Source: Anaerolineae bacterium
Lineage (GTDB): Bacteria > Chloroflexota > Anaerolineae > UBA4142 > SHND01
Assembly (NCBI GenBank): GCA_021463195.1
Contig: JAJTXZ010000014.1
Coordinates: 1 to 64,000, forward strand
DNA length: 64,000 nt
Reading direction: 5' to 3'
How positions within the stretch are numbered: the first letter of the stretch is position 1; every line of letters starts with the position of its first letter. The position numbers and the translations under genes were made by a program. Below the pieces are notes generated by a model, which saw only the letters and a program-made list of their open reading frames with translations, was not told where the DNA came from and made no database searches. Shown here one piece after another: positions 16,935 through 25,998 of the stretch.

Positions 16935-17771
16935 ATGAAACGTATGCACTTGTTTGCGATTGCGCTTGGCGTCATGTTGACAATAAGCGCGTGCGCGACG
17001 CCAACGCCAAACCCAACCGCAGCGCCGATTGTCGCGCCCGCCACCGCCGCCAATGCCAACGGCGCATTGACAGTGTACGCCGCCGCGTCATTGACGAGCG
17101 CGTTCAAAGAAATCGCCGCGGCATTTGAACAGACGAATCCGGGCAGTCATGTTGAATTCAACTTTGCGGGTTCACAGGACTTGGTTACGCAAATCAGCAA
17201 CGGCGCCCGCGCAGATGTGTTCGCGAGCGCCGATTTAAAAAATATGGACGCTTTGCAAAAACAAGCATTGATTCACGGCGCGCCCCAAGTTTTTGCGCGC
17301 AACAAACTCGTGGTCATTGTGCCGCAAACCAATCCCGCCGATCTCAAAGCATTGCAAGATTTAGCCAAGCCGGGCATCAAACTCATCGTCGCGGACAAGA
17401 CGGTGCCGGTAGGAAACTATACGCTCCAAATGCTCGATAAACTTTCGACGGACGCCGCATTCGGCGCGGGGTTCAAAGACGCGACGCTAAAAAATGTCGT
17501 ATCGCAAGAAAATAATGTCAAAGCCGTATTGAGCAAAATCAGTTTGGGCGAAGGCGATGCGGGCGTGGTGTACACCACCGACGCGCAAACGGCGGCAAAA
17601 CAAGTGACGATGATAGATGTGCCGGACCAATTCAACGTCATTGCGCTGTATCCGCTTGCGACCGTAAAGGACGCGCCGAACGCGGCATTGGCGGCGAAAT
17701 GGGTCGAGTTTATTTTGTCGCCGCAGGGGCAAACTATCCTGCTCAAGTATGGTTTTATTCCGCCCAGTTAA
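16935..17771 (+). CDS. modA: Molybdate-type ABC transporter substrate-binding lipoprotein
   Basis: 278 aa. Lipobox LTISAC; then LTVYAAASLTSAFKEIAAAF, which is the classic ModA start with the ligand Ser residues, FNFAGSQDLVTQISNGARAD, VFASADLKNMDALQKQ, VVYTTDAQTAAKQV and a SPQGQTILLKYGFIPP end. It captures molybdate or tungstate outside the membrane. A ribosome site AAGGAG is present. A terminator-like hairpin lies between it and modB. Confidence 0.93.
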   Translation: MKRMHLFAIALGVMLTISACATPTPNPTAAPIVAPATAANANGALTVYAAASLTSAFKEIAAAFEQTNPGSHVEFNFAGSQDLVTQISNGARADVFASADLKNMDALQKQALIHGAPQVFARNKLVVIVPQTNPADLKALQDLAKPGIKLIVADKTVPVGNYTLQMLDKLSTDAAFGAGFKDATLKNVVSQENNVKAVLSKISLGEGDAGVVYTTDAQTAAKQVTMIDVPDQFNVIALYPLATVKDAPNAALAAKWVEFILSPQGQTILLKYGFIPPS

Positions 17772-17788
17772 ATTTTTGTTTGACCGCT

Positions 17789-17829
17789 GCGCGGTATGCG
17801 CGCCAAAACGCATACCGCGCGTTTTTTTT
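17789..17829 (+). terminator. Intra-operon terminator hairpin between modA and modB
   Basis: GCGCGGTATGCG pairs with CGCATACCGCGC, followed by eight T. The modB ATG begins five bases later. Partial termination here would give more binding protein than permease. Confidence 0.85.
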
Positions 17830-17833
17830 CATC

Positions 17834-18658
17834 ATGGCGATTTTTAAAGCTAACTTGGCGCGGGCGCGCGCGCGTTTCAACAGCGGACGCATTGCGCTGC
17901 TCGGTCTCGCCAGCTTGCTCACGCTTTTTCTTACGCTACCACTCCTTGCCTTGACGCTCCGCGCCATTCCGCTCGGTATTGACGCCTGGTTGAGCGCGGC
18001 GACGCTTGCCGCGCTACAACTAAGTTTAATTACGGCAACGCTTGCGACGCTCATCGCGCTCGCCATCGGCACGCCAGTCGCGTATATTTTGGCGCGCGAA
18101 CAATTTCGCGGCAAACCGCTGGTGGACACGTTGATTGATGTGCCGATGGTGCTGCCGCCGGCGGTCGCGGGCATTGCGCTGCTCATGGCATTCGGACGAC
18201 GCGGGCTGCTGGGACCGGCGCTTTCAGTATGGGGAATCGAATTGCCGTTCACCACTGCCGCCGTCGTCATCGCGGAAACCTTTGTCGCCGCGCCGTTTTA
18301 TGTGCGTTCCGCGAAAGCGGGTTTTGGCGCGGTAGACCGCAAACTGGAACGCATGTCGGCGTCGCTCGGCATTTCCAATTTCAAAACATTTTTTCGGATT
18401 ACGCTGCCGCTCGCCGCGCCGTCGCTCATCAGCGGCTTGTTAATGACATGGGCGCGCGCGCTCGGCGAATTTGGCGCAACCATTATGTTCGCTGGAAATT
18501 TTCCGGGTCGCACGCAGACAATGCCGCTCGCCATTTACAGCGGCTTGGAATCGAACCTCGACAGCGCGCTCGCGCTTGCGATGATTCTCGTCGTCGTTTC
18601 CTTTGTGATTTTGTTCGCGGCGCGCGCGCAGAGTCCAAAGGGTTTGACGCTAGGATAA
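17834..18658 (+). CDS. modB: Molybdate ABC transporter permease
   Basis: 274 aa from the ATG at 17834; upstream in-frame codons belong to the terminator. Five to six membrane segments are visible, with the permease EAA loop near LERMSASLGISNFKTFFRIT and ARALGEFGATIMFAGNFPGR, the ModB-specific end of the channel. It pairs with ModC, whose gene starts ten bases after its stop. Because it starts right at the end of a terminator and lacks a clear Shine-Dalgarno, its expression is probably low. Confidence 0.92.
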   Translation: MAIFKANLARARARFNSGRIALLGLASLLTLFLTLPLLALTLRAIPLGIDAWLSAATLAALQLSLITATLATLIALAIGTPVAYILAREQFRGKPLVDTLIDVPMVLPPAVAGIALLMAFGRRGLLGPALSVWGIELPFTTAAVVIAETFVAAPFYVRSAKAGFGAVDRKLERMSASLGISNFKTFFRITLPLAAPSLISGLLMTWARALGEFGATIMFAGNFPGRTQTMPLAIYSGLESNLDSALALAMILVVVSFVILFAARAQSPKGLTLG

Positions 18659-18667
18659 AAAAATCCC

Positions 18668-19753
18668 ATGCTCTCGATACAGATTCACAAACAATTCGAC
18701 GCCTTTGCGCTCGCTTTGGAATTGAACGCGCCGCAAGAAAAAATTATTGTTTTGTTTGGCGCGAGCGGCGCGGGAAAATCGTTGACGCTGGCGGCTATCG
18801 CCGGCTTTGTTACGCCTGACGCCGGACGCATTGCCATTGGCGAACGCGTCTTGTTTGACGCGGCTTGCGGCGTCAATTTGTCGCCGCAAGCGCGCCGTCT
18901 TGGGATGATGCGTCAAGACCTCGCGCTATTTCCGCACCTGAGCGTCGCCGACAATATCGCGTATGGCTTGCAAAATAAAACGCGCGCGGCGCGCGCCGCG
19001 CGCGTGCGTGAATTATTGGCTTTGACGCAGTTGGAAAATTTTGGTGCGCGCAACATCGCCGAACTTTCCGGCGGACAGCAGCAGCGCGTCGCGTTGGCGC
19101 GCGCGCTGGCGATTGAACCCGCGCTATTGTTGTTAGACGAACCGTTTTCGGCGTTGGACGCGCAAACGCGCGTAGATTTGCGCCGTCAGGTGAAAACATT
19201 GCAGCAGCGTTTGCGCGCCAATATTTTTTTTGTCACGCATGGTTTGGGCGAAGCGGTTTGGCTGGCGGACGAAATGGCGGTGCTGGACGCGGGGCGTATT
19301 TTGCAAATGGCGACGCCGCGCGAAATTTTGCGCGCGCCCAAGACGGCGCGCGTCGCCGAAATTATTGGCGTGAAAAATATTTTGCCCGCGCAAATTGTCA
19401 ATGCCACCACGCTGCGCGTCGGCGAAATGGAATTGCGCGTCGAGCCGCACGCTTTGGCGCCGCACGCGCGCGGCATGTTGTGCGTGCGACCCGAACGCGT
19501 TATGTTGGTGCGCCCCGATAGTCCCAATGCAGAACGCGGCAATACGCTGACGGGTATTTTGCTGGACGAGGAAAGCGACGGCGATACTGTGGCGCTGCGC
19601 TTTCGGTCCGACGGCGCGCGGTTGCAGCCCACGCGCGCGTTTGATTTGCAAATTGATGTGCCGGTGTATGTGTACGAACGGCTGAATCTCGCGCGCGAAC
19701 GCCATTGGCGCGTGGCGTTGAAACCGCAAGCGCTGCATCTCGTAACCCTATAG
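18668..19753 (+). CDS. modC: Molybdate ABC transporter ATP-binding protein
   Basis: 361 aa. Walker A GASGAGKSLTLAAIAG, Q-loop region MMRQDLALFPHLSVADNIAYG, signature LSGGQQQRVALARALA, Walker B LLLLDEPFSALDAQTR and the H-loop FFVTHGLGEA. The C-terminal ~110 residues form a TOBE/MOP-type regulatory domain (RPERVMLVRP). It powers uptake together with ModB. Confidence 0.94.
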   Translation: MLSIQIHKQFDAFALALELNAPQEKIIVLFGASGAGKSLTLAAIAGFVTPDAGRIAIGERVLFDAACGVNLSPQARRLGMMRQDLALFPHLSVADNIAYGLQNKTRAARAARVRELLALTQLENFGARNIAELSGGQQQRVALARALAIEPALLLLDEPFSALDAQTRVDLRRQVKTLQQRLRANIFFVTHGLGEAVWLADEMAVLDAGRILQMATPREILRAPKTARVAEIIGVKNILPAQIVNATTLRVGEMELRVEPHALAPHARGMLCVRPERVMLVRPDSPNAERGNTLTGILLDEESDGDTVALRFRSDGARLQPTRAFDLQIDVPVYVYERLNLARERHWRVALKPQALHLVTL

Positions 19754-19793
19754 TCGAATTCGGCGCAAAAGTTTGCAAGCAACAGTTTCTGGC

Positions 19794-19879
19794 GATTATC
19801 TATCTCTTAAACGTAGCGAATTTCCAGACCCCAAGGGTTTTCGAAAACCCTTGGGGTCTGGAAATTCGGGTAATCATCA
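19794..19879. repeat. Dispersed palindromic element, copy A
   Basis: The centre (19817-19868) is a perfect 52-base palindrome with a GGGTTTTC/GAAAACCC middle. Flanks GATTATC and GTAATCATC, plus ACGTAGCG, are shared with 22597-22683. It lies between modC and rqcH and could also act as a terminator. Confidence 0.85.
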
Positions 19880-19969
19880 GAACAGTTTAGCCAACGCGCC
19901 ACGGCGCGAAATCTTCGAGCCGATCGGCGGCGCGCGCCGCCAACGCGATTTCAGATATAATGCGGGGCG

Positions 19970-21655
19970 ATGATAGATGCCCTCGTCGTGCGCGCGCTCG
20001 GCGCCGAATTTAATGAAACGATTGCGGGCGGGCGCGTGCAAAATATTTTTTTCCTCGCGCCGCGCGTCGTCGGTCTGGAAATATACGCCCAACGCGAGCG
20101 GCGCTATCTGCTGGCTTCGGCTGAAACGCAAAATCCGCGGCTCTTGTTGGTCACGGAAAAATTACGCAGCGCGGCTGTGCCGCTCACGCCGTTTTTGCTG
20201 CTGTTGAAAAAATACGCGCAAGGCGCGTTTATCAATCGGGTTCTCGTCGCGCCGCGCGAGCGCAGTTTGCGTTTTGAATTTGATTCGCGCGAACAAGGGG
20301 TTGCGACGCTTGTCGCGGAATTGATGAGTCAGCGCACGAATTTTATTTTGCTCGACGCGGGCGGCATCATTCTCGACGCGCTTTACCGCGTGCCGGCAAC
20401 GCTCCAACGCGCGCGTGTGTTAGAACCGCGCGCGCGCTATGTTCCGCCGCCGCCGCAAGGCAAAGCAGACCCGCTGACATTGGACGCGCCAGAATTGGAA
20501 ACATTATTGGAACGCGCGTCCGGCGCGACGTTGGCGGAACGCCTGACGCAAACTGTCGCAGGCACCAGTCCGCTGCTGGCGCGCGAGCTCGCGTTTCGCG
20601 TGAGCGGCGACCAGCACGCGCGATTCAATCCGATCCAGTGCGCGCCCTTGACAGCGGAACTGCGACGCTTGTGGCGCGAACCGGCGGCGCCTTCGCTCGC
20701 GTGGCACGCGTCGCAAGCTATCGCCGTCGCTGCGTTCGCGTTGACGCATTTGCCGAATGTTGAAAAGGTGTCGTCCATGAGCGCGGCGTTGGAACAATTC
20801 TTTGGCGCGGAAGAATCGTACGAAGCGGTCAAAGTTCCGCTGCGCGCGCAAGTTGACGCGGCGCGCGCGCGCTTGCGGCGCAAGGTAGCGAGTTTGCGGC
20901 GCGAAATCATGCCGTTGGATGAAATCGAGAAATTGAAATTGCGCGGCGAGATGATTCTCGGTTATCAATACGCGCTGACGCCGGGACAAACCCGTTTGCG
21001 CGCCGAGGTCAACGAAACCTTGACGCTGGAGATTGCGCTTGATCCCGCGCTAACGCCCGTCGAAAACGCCAAGCGCTATTTTGACCAATACAAACGCGCG
21101 CGCGACGCGCAAGCGCGCGTGCCTGAATATCTCGCGGCGGCGGAGAACGAACTCGCTTTTGCGGACCAAACGCTCAACGACCTTGACGCGGCGGAATCGC
21201 GCGCCGACATTGATCAAGTCGCGGAACAAGCGCGCGACGCGGGGCTGCTGCCTGAAATAAAATCGCGCGGCGGCGGACGCGCGCCGCGTTCCGAACCGCG
21301 CGCGTTTACCGCGCGCGATGGGACGGCGATTTTGGTCGGGCGCAACGCGCGACAAAACGACGCGTTGACCTTTGAACGCGCGAAAGCGGATGATGTGTGG
21401 CTGCACGCGCGCGGCTATGCGGGTTCGCACGTGGTGATTTTATCGAACGGCGCGGACATTTCGCAAGCGACATTGGAATATGCCGCGTCGCTCGCCGCGT
21501 ATTTTTCGCAAGCGCGCGCCGAAGGCGCGGTGGATGTGATTTATACTGCGCGCCGCAATGTGCATCGCGTGCGCGGCGCGGGCGCGCATCCAGGGTTGGT
21601 GACGACGCGCGAGGAACAGGTGATACGCGTGCGCCCCGCGCCACCGACGGACTAG
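19970..21655 (+). CDS. rqcH: RqcH, NFACT-family ribosome quality control protein
   Basis: 561 aa, full length for the family. NFACT-N covers about 1-200 (MIDALVVRALGAEFNETIAG, GGRVQNIFF), helix-hairpin-helix and coiled-coil parts follow (QVDAARARLRRKVASLRREI; ENAKRYFDQYKRARDAQ), and the NFACT-R domain is at 450-555 (DVWLHARGYAGSHVVILS to VHRVRGAGAHPGLV). RqcH binds stalled 50S subunits and recruits Ala-tRNA to add poly-Ala tails. Where B. subtilis has the Asp-Arg pair, this protein reads RER at 96-98, so Asp may be replaced by Glu. A TATAAT box lies 9 bases before the start. Confidence 0.9.
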   Translation: MIDALVVRALGAEFNETIAGGRVQNIFFLAPRVVGLEIYAQRERRYLLASAETQNPRLLLVTEKLRSAAVPLTPFLLLLKKYAQGAFINRVLVAPRERSLRFEFDSREQGVATLVAELMSQRTNFILLDAGGIILDALYRVPATLQRARVLEPRARYVPPPPQGKADPLTLDAPELETLLERASGATLAERLTQTVAGTSPLLARELAFRVSGDQHARFNPIQCAPLTAELRRLWREPAAPSLAWHASQAIAVAAFALTHLPNVEKVSSMSAALEQFFGAEESYEAVKVPLRAQVDAARARLRRKVASLRREIMPLDEIEKLKLRGEMILGYQYALTPGQTRLRAEVNETLTLEIALDPALTPVENAKRYFDQYKRARDAQARVPEYLAAAENELAFADQTLNDLDAAESRADIDQVAEQARDAGLLPEIKSRGGGRAPRSEPRAFTARDGTAILVGRNARQNDALTFERAKADDVWLHARGYAGSHVVILSNGADISQATLEYAASLAAYFSQARAEGAVDVIYTARRNVHRVRGAGAHPGLVTTREEQVIRVRPAPPTD

Positions 21656-21669
21656 ACACACAGAGAGCT

Positions 21670-22539
21670 ATGCGCAGCGAACAAGAAATATACGAACTCA
21701 TCCTGAACACCGCGCGAGACGATGCGCGCATCCGCGCGGTCATCTTGGTCGGTTCGCGCGCCAATTCCGCTGCGCCGCGCGATATTTTTCAGGATTATGA
21801 TATTGTCTATATCGTCACAGAGATTGCGTCATTCAAACGCGAGCCCGCCTGGATTGACCGCTTTGGGGAGCGAATGATTTTGCAGCTGCCGAATGAGATG
21901 GCAGACGCGCCGCCAAACGATAATGATTCTTTTGTTTATCTCATGCAGTTTGCGGACGGCAATCGCATTGACCTTACTTTGCTCACAGCCGTCAAATTTC
22001 AAGCCTTGGGGCGCGCAAGCCCGAGCATCTTGCTTTTGGACAAAGACGCAAGGGGCGAGCCGTTCGCGCTTTTGCGCGCGGACGACAATTTGCCTGCGCC
22101 GCCCAGCGCCAAAGCGTTCGCGGATTGCTGCAACGAGTTTTGGTGGGTTTGTCCGTACGTCGCCAAGGGGTTGTGGCGGCGCGAAATTATTTACGCCAAA
22201 TACATGCTTGACCAAATCGCGCGCGCGCAGCTCATGAAAATGCTGGTTTGGCACATTGGCGTTCGGACGCGGTTCTCGCAAAATCCGGGCAAATTCGGCA
22301 AATATTTTCAGCGTTATCTAGAGCCGCCATTGTGGCAAACGCTTGAAAAAACTTTTGCGGATGCCGCTTACGATAATAATTGGGATGCGCTGGAGGCGTC
22401 GTGCGAACTTTTTCGCGCCGCCGCCGTTCGCGTCGCCGAACATTTCGGTTTCGAATATCCGTATGGCGACGATGAACGGGTGAGCGCGCATTTAAAACGC
22501 GTGCGCCAGCTGCCCGCAGAGGCAAAGGAATTGGAATGA
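21670..22539 (+). CDS. Aminoglycoside 6-adenylyltransferase-like nucleotidyltransferase
   Basis: 289 aa from the ATG at 21670. The nucleotidyltransferase core is AVILVGSRANSAA followed by DIFQDYDIVYIV, giving the GS and DxD motifs; RIDLTLL adds the third Asp. Further matches to ANT(6)/AadE are FVYLMQFADGN and CCNEFWWVCPYVAKGLWR. The family adenylylates streptomycin-like drugs at position 6. Environmental homologues are common, so resistance should not be assumed. It starts 14 bases after rqcH. Confidence 0.85.
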   Translation: MRSEQEIYELILNTARDDARIRAVILVGSRANSAAPRDIFQDYDIVYIVTEIASFKREPAWIDRFGERMILQLPNEMADAPPNDNDSFVYLMQFADGNRIDLTLLTAVKFQALGRASPSILLLDKDARGEPFALLRADDNLPAPPSAKAFADCCNEFWWVCPYVAKGLWRREIIYAKYMLDQIARAQLMKMLVWHIGVRTRFSQNPGKFGKYFQRYLEPPLWQTLEKTFADAAYDNNWDALEASCELFRAAAVRVAEHFGFEYPYGDDERVSAHLKRVRQLPAEAKELE

Positions 22540-22596
22540 CCGCGCAAGGAGATCGGCGGCGCCATTGTCCAAAATGTCGAGAACTTGTTTTTTGGT

Positions 22597-22683
22597 GATT
22601 ATCCGCATCTCGAAAACGTAGCGGGCTTCCGGACCCCAAGGGTTTTCGAAAAGCCTTGGGGTCCGGGAATCCGGATAATCATC
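22597..22683. repeat. Dispersed palindromic element, copy B
   Basis: Same architecture as copy A: GATTATC at the left, GGATAATCATC at the right, ACGTAGCG inside, and a near-perfect central palindrome with GGACCCCAAGGGTTTTC. It has a few mismatches (AAAAGCC instead of AAAACCC). It separates two convergent genes. Confidence 0.85.
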
Positions 22684-22686
22684 CGC

Positions 22687-23451
22687 TTATTTTATGCCCA
22701 ACGCAATCAGCGAAGTCCCCAACGGCAAATTTATTCTACGCAGTAACCCATTCTCCGCGTGGCCAACGCCGCGCAGCAATGTATTCAATGCGGGCGCGAC
22801 CGGTTCCATATCCACTTGATACGCTTCGTCGTCAAAATGATGCGATTTTAGTTCCGCGTTTTTCCCCGTCATATTTTTTAGCGCGATCATGCCCGCCGCG
22901 AGCGGAAAGACGAGAAAGAAATTGTACGAGAGGCGCTCGAGTTTAAAATCAGCGCGTTCCATTTTGACGCGCAGCTCGCCGGCGGTGTAACGGCGTTTGT
23001 GCGCGTTCAAGGTGTCGTTGTGGCTCCACAGCCATTGAAACGCGGGCGTCGTAATCAACAGCGCGCCGTTCGGACGCAGCACACGAAACGCTTCGCGCAA
23101 AATATTTTCATCCGCGTCCACATGTTCAATCACATCGAGCGCAGTGACCACATCGAATGACGCGTCGGGAAACGGGATGGTTTGCGTCGCGTCGCCAAGC
23201 CGCACGTCATAGCCGCGCTGCTGCGCGATTTTGACGGGTCGCGCGTCCACTTCGATCCCGCGCACGCGCCCATAACGCGCGAGATGATGAATCATGTTGC
23301 CCGCGCCGCAGCCGACGTCCAACACATCGAAATTTTGTTTTTGCGGCAAGCGGTCCAGAAATGTTTCAATCGCCCACGCGCGCGTGGCGAACCACCAATG
23401 ATTGTCTTCGGGAATGCTTTGAGGATAGGAAATGCTTGAGGTGTGTTCCAT
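22687..23451 (-). CDS. SAM-dependent methyltransferase (class I)
   Basis: 254 aa from the ATG at 23451 (MEHTSSISYPQSIPEDNHWW). Motif I is VLDVGCGAGNMIHHLARYG, the acidic loop RGIEVDARPVKIA follows, and ALDVIEHVDADENILREAF plus LLITTPAFQWLWSHNDT are typical of Methyltransf_11/23 enzymes that act on lipids, glycans or quinones. The C-terminal part (NFFLVFPLAAGMIALKN) is hydrophobic. The substrate is unknown. The comEC gene lies 45 bases upstream on the same strand. Confidence 0.85.
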   Translation of the reverse strand: MEHTSSISYPQSIPEDNHWWFATRAWAIETFLDRLPQKQNFDVLDVGCGAGNMIHHLARYGRVRGIEVDARPVKIAQQRGYDVRLGDATQTIPFPDASFDVVTALDVIEHVDADENILREAFRVLRPNGALLITTPAFQWLWSHNDTLNAHKRRYTAGELRVKMERADFKLERLSYNFFLVFPLAAGMIALKNMTGKNAELKSHHFDDEAYQVDMEPVAPALNTLLRGVGHAENGLLRRINLPLGTSLIALGIK

Positions 23452-23496
23452 CGCGTTATATTGTATTGCACTCGCGCGAACGCGCAAGCAGAACGC

Positions 23497-25908
23497 TCAT
23501 TTATCCGACGCAACGGTGAGCTTGGCGCCGTCCAAAAAATAGCGAATCGTGCCACGCTCATCTGTGCGCAGCAGCGGCGCGCGCGCCAAAAGGTTCAACA
23601 CCGCGTCCGATGGTTTCGCGCGCGCGTTTTTGCCGACGAACAAAATAATCGCGGCGGGTCGCAGTTCCGCCAAAAATTCCGCTTCAAGTTCATTGGGCAG
23701 GACCGCGATCTCTGGAGCTGCCACGTTTGAAATTTCAAGCAAGGCGTCGCGGTCTGTTTTACGCAGCGCCGGCGCGAACAAAAACGAATGACCGTTCGCG
23801 AACATTCGCAGCGCGACGTACGACGCATCCAAATCCGCGGACGGATACACGATTTCAAAGGTCGCTTCGCCCGCGCGCAGTCGCGTGCCTTGCCGCGCCA
23901 GAATGCTTTCGCTTGGCTCGGCTTGAATCAAGGCGCGCCATTTCGGATAACTCACTCCCGACCGCGCGGGCTGCGTCGGTTCGACGACTTGGGCGACATT
24001 GTAGCGTTCCAAGACCGCGTTGAGCGACGCGAGATTTTCATCGTCCAAATGCGTCGCGATGACTACATCGAGACGCCGATCCCACGGCGGCAATTCCGCG
24101 CCGAGAAAACTGAGCAGCACGCTCGGTTCATTCGTGCCGTTGATGAGAATGCGTTGGTCGTTCGCGGTGCGGATAAAAGTGGCGTCGCCCGCGCTGGCGG
24201 CGATAAATGCGATGCGCGTGCGCGGGTCATCGGACGCGCGCGCGGTTGTCCACGCGAATATCGTAATCAACGCGAGCAGCGCAATCGCAAGCCATACGCG
24301 CGTTAAAAATAACTCTGCCACGCGTTTCACGCCCAACCATGTGCCAATAAATAGCGCGGCGTAAAAAACAAGCGCCAAGGGCATGCCCAGACGCGTCACC
24401 TCAAACGAGCCGAACGGAATGGCGGCGGTGGCTTGCACAACCAAAATGGTGTATTGCAAACAAACGTACGCGCCCCACGCCAGCGCTTGCGCGAGCGCGC
24501 CGACGACGATGCTGAGAAACGGAATGCTTGCCAGCGCATGCGCCGTTAGCTGCAACAGCGTCGCGGCGCCGCCGAGAATCATAACGGCGGGTTGGATGGG
24601 CAAAATCAAAAAATTGGTTAAAAAACCGATGAGCGAAAGACGCTGAAAATAAACAATGATGAGCGGCGCGGTCACAATAAACGCGGCGAATGTGACGATA
24701 AAAGCATCCTTGAAAAATTCAACCAGTTGACGCGCGCGCGAATCAGTCATCCGCTGTTTGAGCCATCCTTCAAGACGCGTTTGCATCCGCGGCGCGTAAA
24801 GCAAAAGACCCAGCGTCGCCAAAAACGAAAGTTGAAAGCCGACATCCCATAAAACGTACGGATTGAGCAAGGTCATCGCAAACGCCGCAAGCGCCAACGA
24901 ATTGAACGCCCAACTCGCGCGTCCTACGTCCAAGGCAATCACGACGAGCGCGCCCATGATGCACGCGCGCACGACGGACGCGGACGCGCCGACGAGCAGC
25001 GTATACAAAATCAAAAACGCGATGATAAGAATTGTGTTGAGATGTCCGGTCAACAGCGTAAACGCGCGCGTCATCCGGCTGTCTGTCGGCGCGCTCGCCG
25101 CGCGCATTTGCAGCGCGTACGAAGGGCGGCGCAAGACAAATGCCAGCACGCCAATCAACACCGCGATATTAAAACCTGAAATCGCGATGATATGCGCGGT
25201 GTTGGTGTCGGCAAACGCTTGTTTCAAATCGGGCGGAATGCCGTTGTCGTTGCCCAATAAAATACCGGTGAGAAGCGCCGCGCTCGGCTCTGGCACAAGT
25301 TCCGCAATCGCCGCTTCCGCCGCGTTTTTAAATTCGTACAAACGCGCCCAGAATGCGTCGCCTCTGCCGGAAGCAATCGTGTACACGCGCGCGCCGCGCA
25401 GCAGCGTAAAGACATGTTCGCGCGCGAGATATTCGCGGTACGAAAAATCCGCCTCATCCGGCGGCGTTTCGGGCGCGCCGTCCACTTGCACTTGATCGCC
25501 ATACTTTACCGGCGTATCGCGCGGCGTCGAAACCAACGCCAAGCCGCGCGTATCGCGCCACTCGCCGCGCGTTTGAATTTTGGAAACAGCCACGCGCGCC
25601 AACGTTTGCGTCGCGCGCACATCCGGCTCGGACACGACGACGCCAATCAACGACGCGCTGCCTTGTTCGTTAAATTGTTTTAATTGCTGCGCGATTTCAT
25701 CGGGCAGCGCCATTTGATAACGCAGCGCGCCGAGGATAAAAAAAATCAGAACAAGATGCCATTTACGCAGCGCGAGATTGCGCCAAAAGAGCGCGAGATA
25801 ACCGAGCGGCAGCAACGCGAGGACAAGCCAAACCGGCGTAGGCAGACGCGCCAAGAAGGCGGCAAGGATGCCGACAACCCAACCGATGGTCAGATAGATG
25901 AGAATCAT
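23497..25908 (-). CDS. comEC: ComEC/Rec2 DNA-uptake channel protein
   Basis: 803 aa, full length. N-terminal membrane segments and a DUF4131/OB region are followed by the Competence domain with LLTGILLGNDNGIPPDLKQA, HIIAISGFNIAVLIGVLA, ASASVVRACIMGALV and NPYVLWDVGFQLSFLATLGL, then a C-terminal metallo-beta-lactamase-like domain. The family moves single-stranded DNA across the membrane in transformation. In this copy the metal site reads THLDDENLASL where active members have a HxDxDHxGG-type motif, so the nuclease-like domain is probably inactive. Confidence 0.9.
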   Translation of the reverse strand: MILIYLTIGWVVGILAAFLARLPTPVWLVLALLPLGYLALFWRNLALRKWHLVLIFFILGALRYQMALPDEIAQQLKQFNEQGSASLIGVVVSEPDVRATQTLARVAVSKIQTRGEWRDTRGLALVSTPRDTPVKYGDQVQVDGAPETPPDEADFSYREYLAREHVFTLLRGARVYTIASGRGDAFWARLYEFKNAAEAAIAELVPEPSAALLTGILLGNDNGIPPDLKQAFADTNTAHIIAISGFNIAVLIGVLAFVLRRPSYALQMRAASAPTDSRMTRAFTLLTGHLNTILIIAFLILYTLLVGASASVVRACIMGALVVIALDVGRASWAFNSLALAAFAMTLLNPYVLWDVGFQLSFLATLGLLLYAPRMQTRLEGWLKQRMTDSRARQLVEFFKDAFIVTFAAFIVTAPLIIVYFQRLSLIGFLTNFLILPIQPAVMILGGAATLLQLTAHALASIPFLSIVVGALAQALAWGAYVCLQYTILVVQATAAIPFGSFEVTRLGMPLALVFYAALFIGTWLGVKRVAELFLTRVWLAIALLALITIFAWTTARASDDPRTRIAFIAASAGDATFIRTANDQRILINGTNEPSVLLSFLGAELPPWDRRLDVVIATHLDDENLASLNAVLERYNVAQVVEPTQPARSGVSYPKWRALIQAEPSESILARQGTRLRAGEATFEIVYPSADLDASYVALRMFANGHSFLFAPALRKTDRDALLEISNVAAPEIAVLPNELEAEFLAELRPAAIILFVGKNARAKPSDAVLNLLARAPLLRTDERGTIRYFLDGAKLTVASDK

Positions 25909-25998
25909 GTTTCAATTTCTCTGGCTCGAGACGCGTTGAAATTGATTTTACTCGCGGTGATTGATTTTTAACAGAGGGGGCGCCGCGCGCCTTTACGT

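Noticed and set aside
21670-22539. Acquired antibiotic-resistance gene
   Set aside because: It resembles AadE-type enzymes but has host-like composition, sits 14 bases after rqcH and has no mobile-element signs; a resistance role cannot be claimed.
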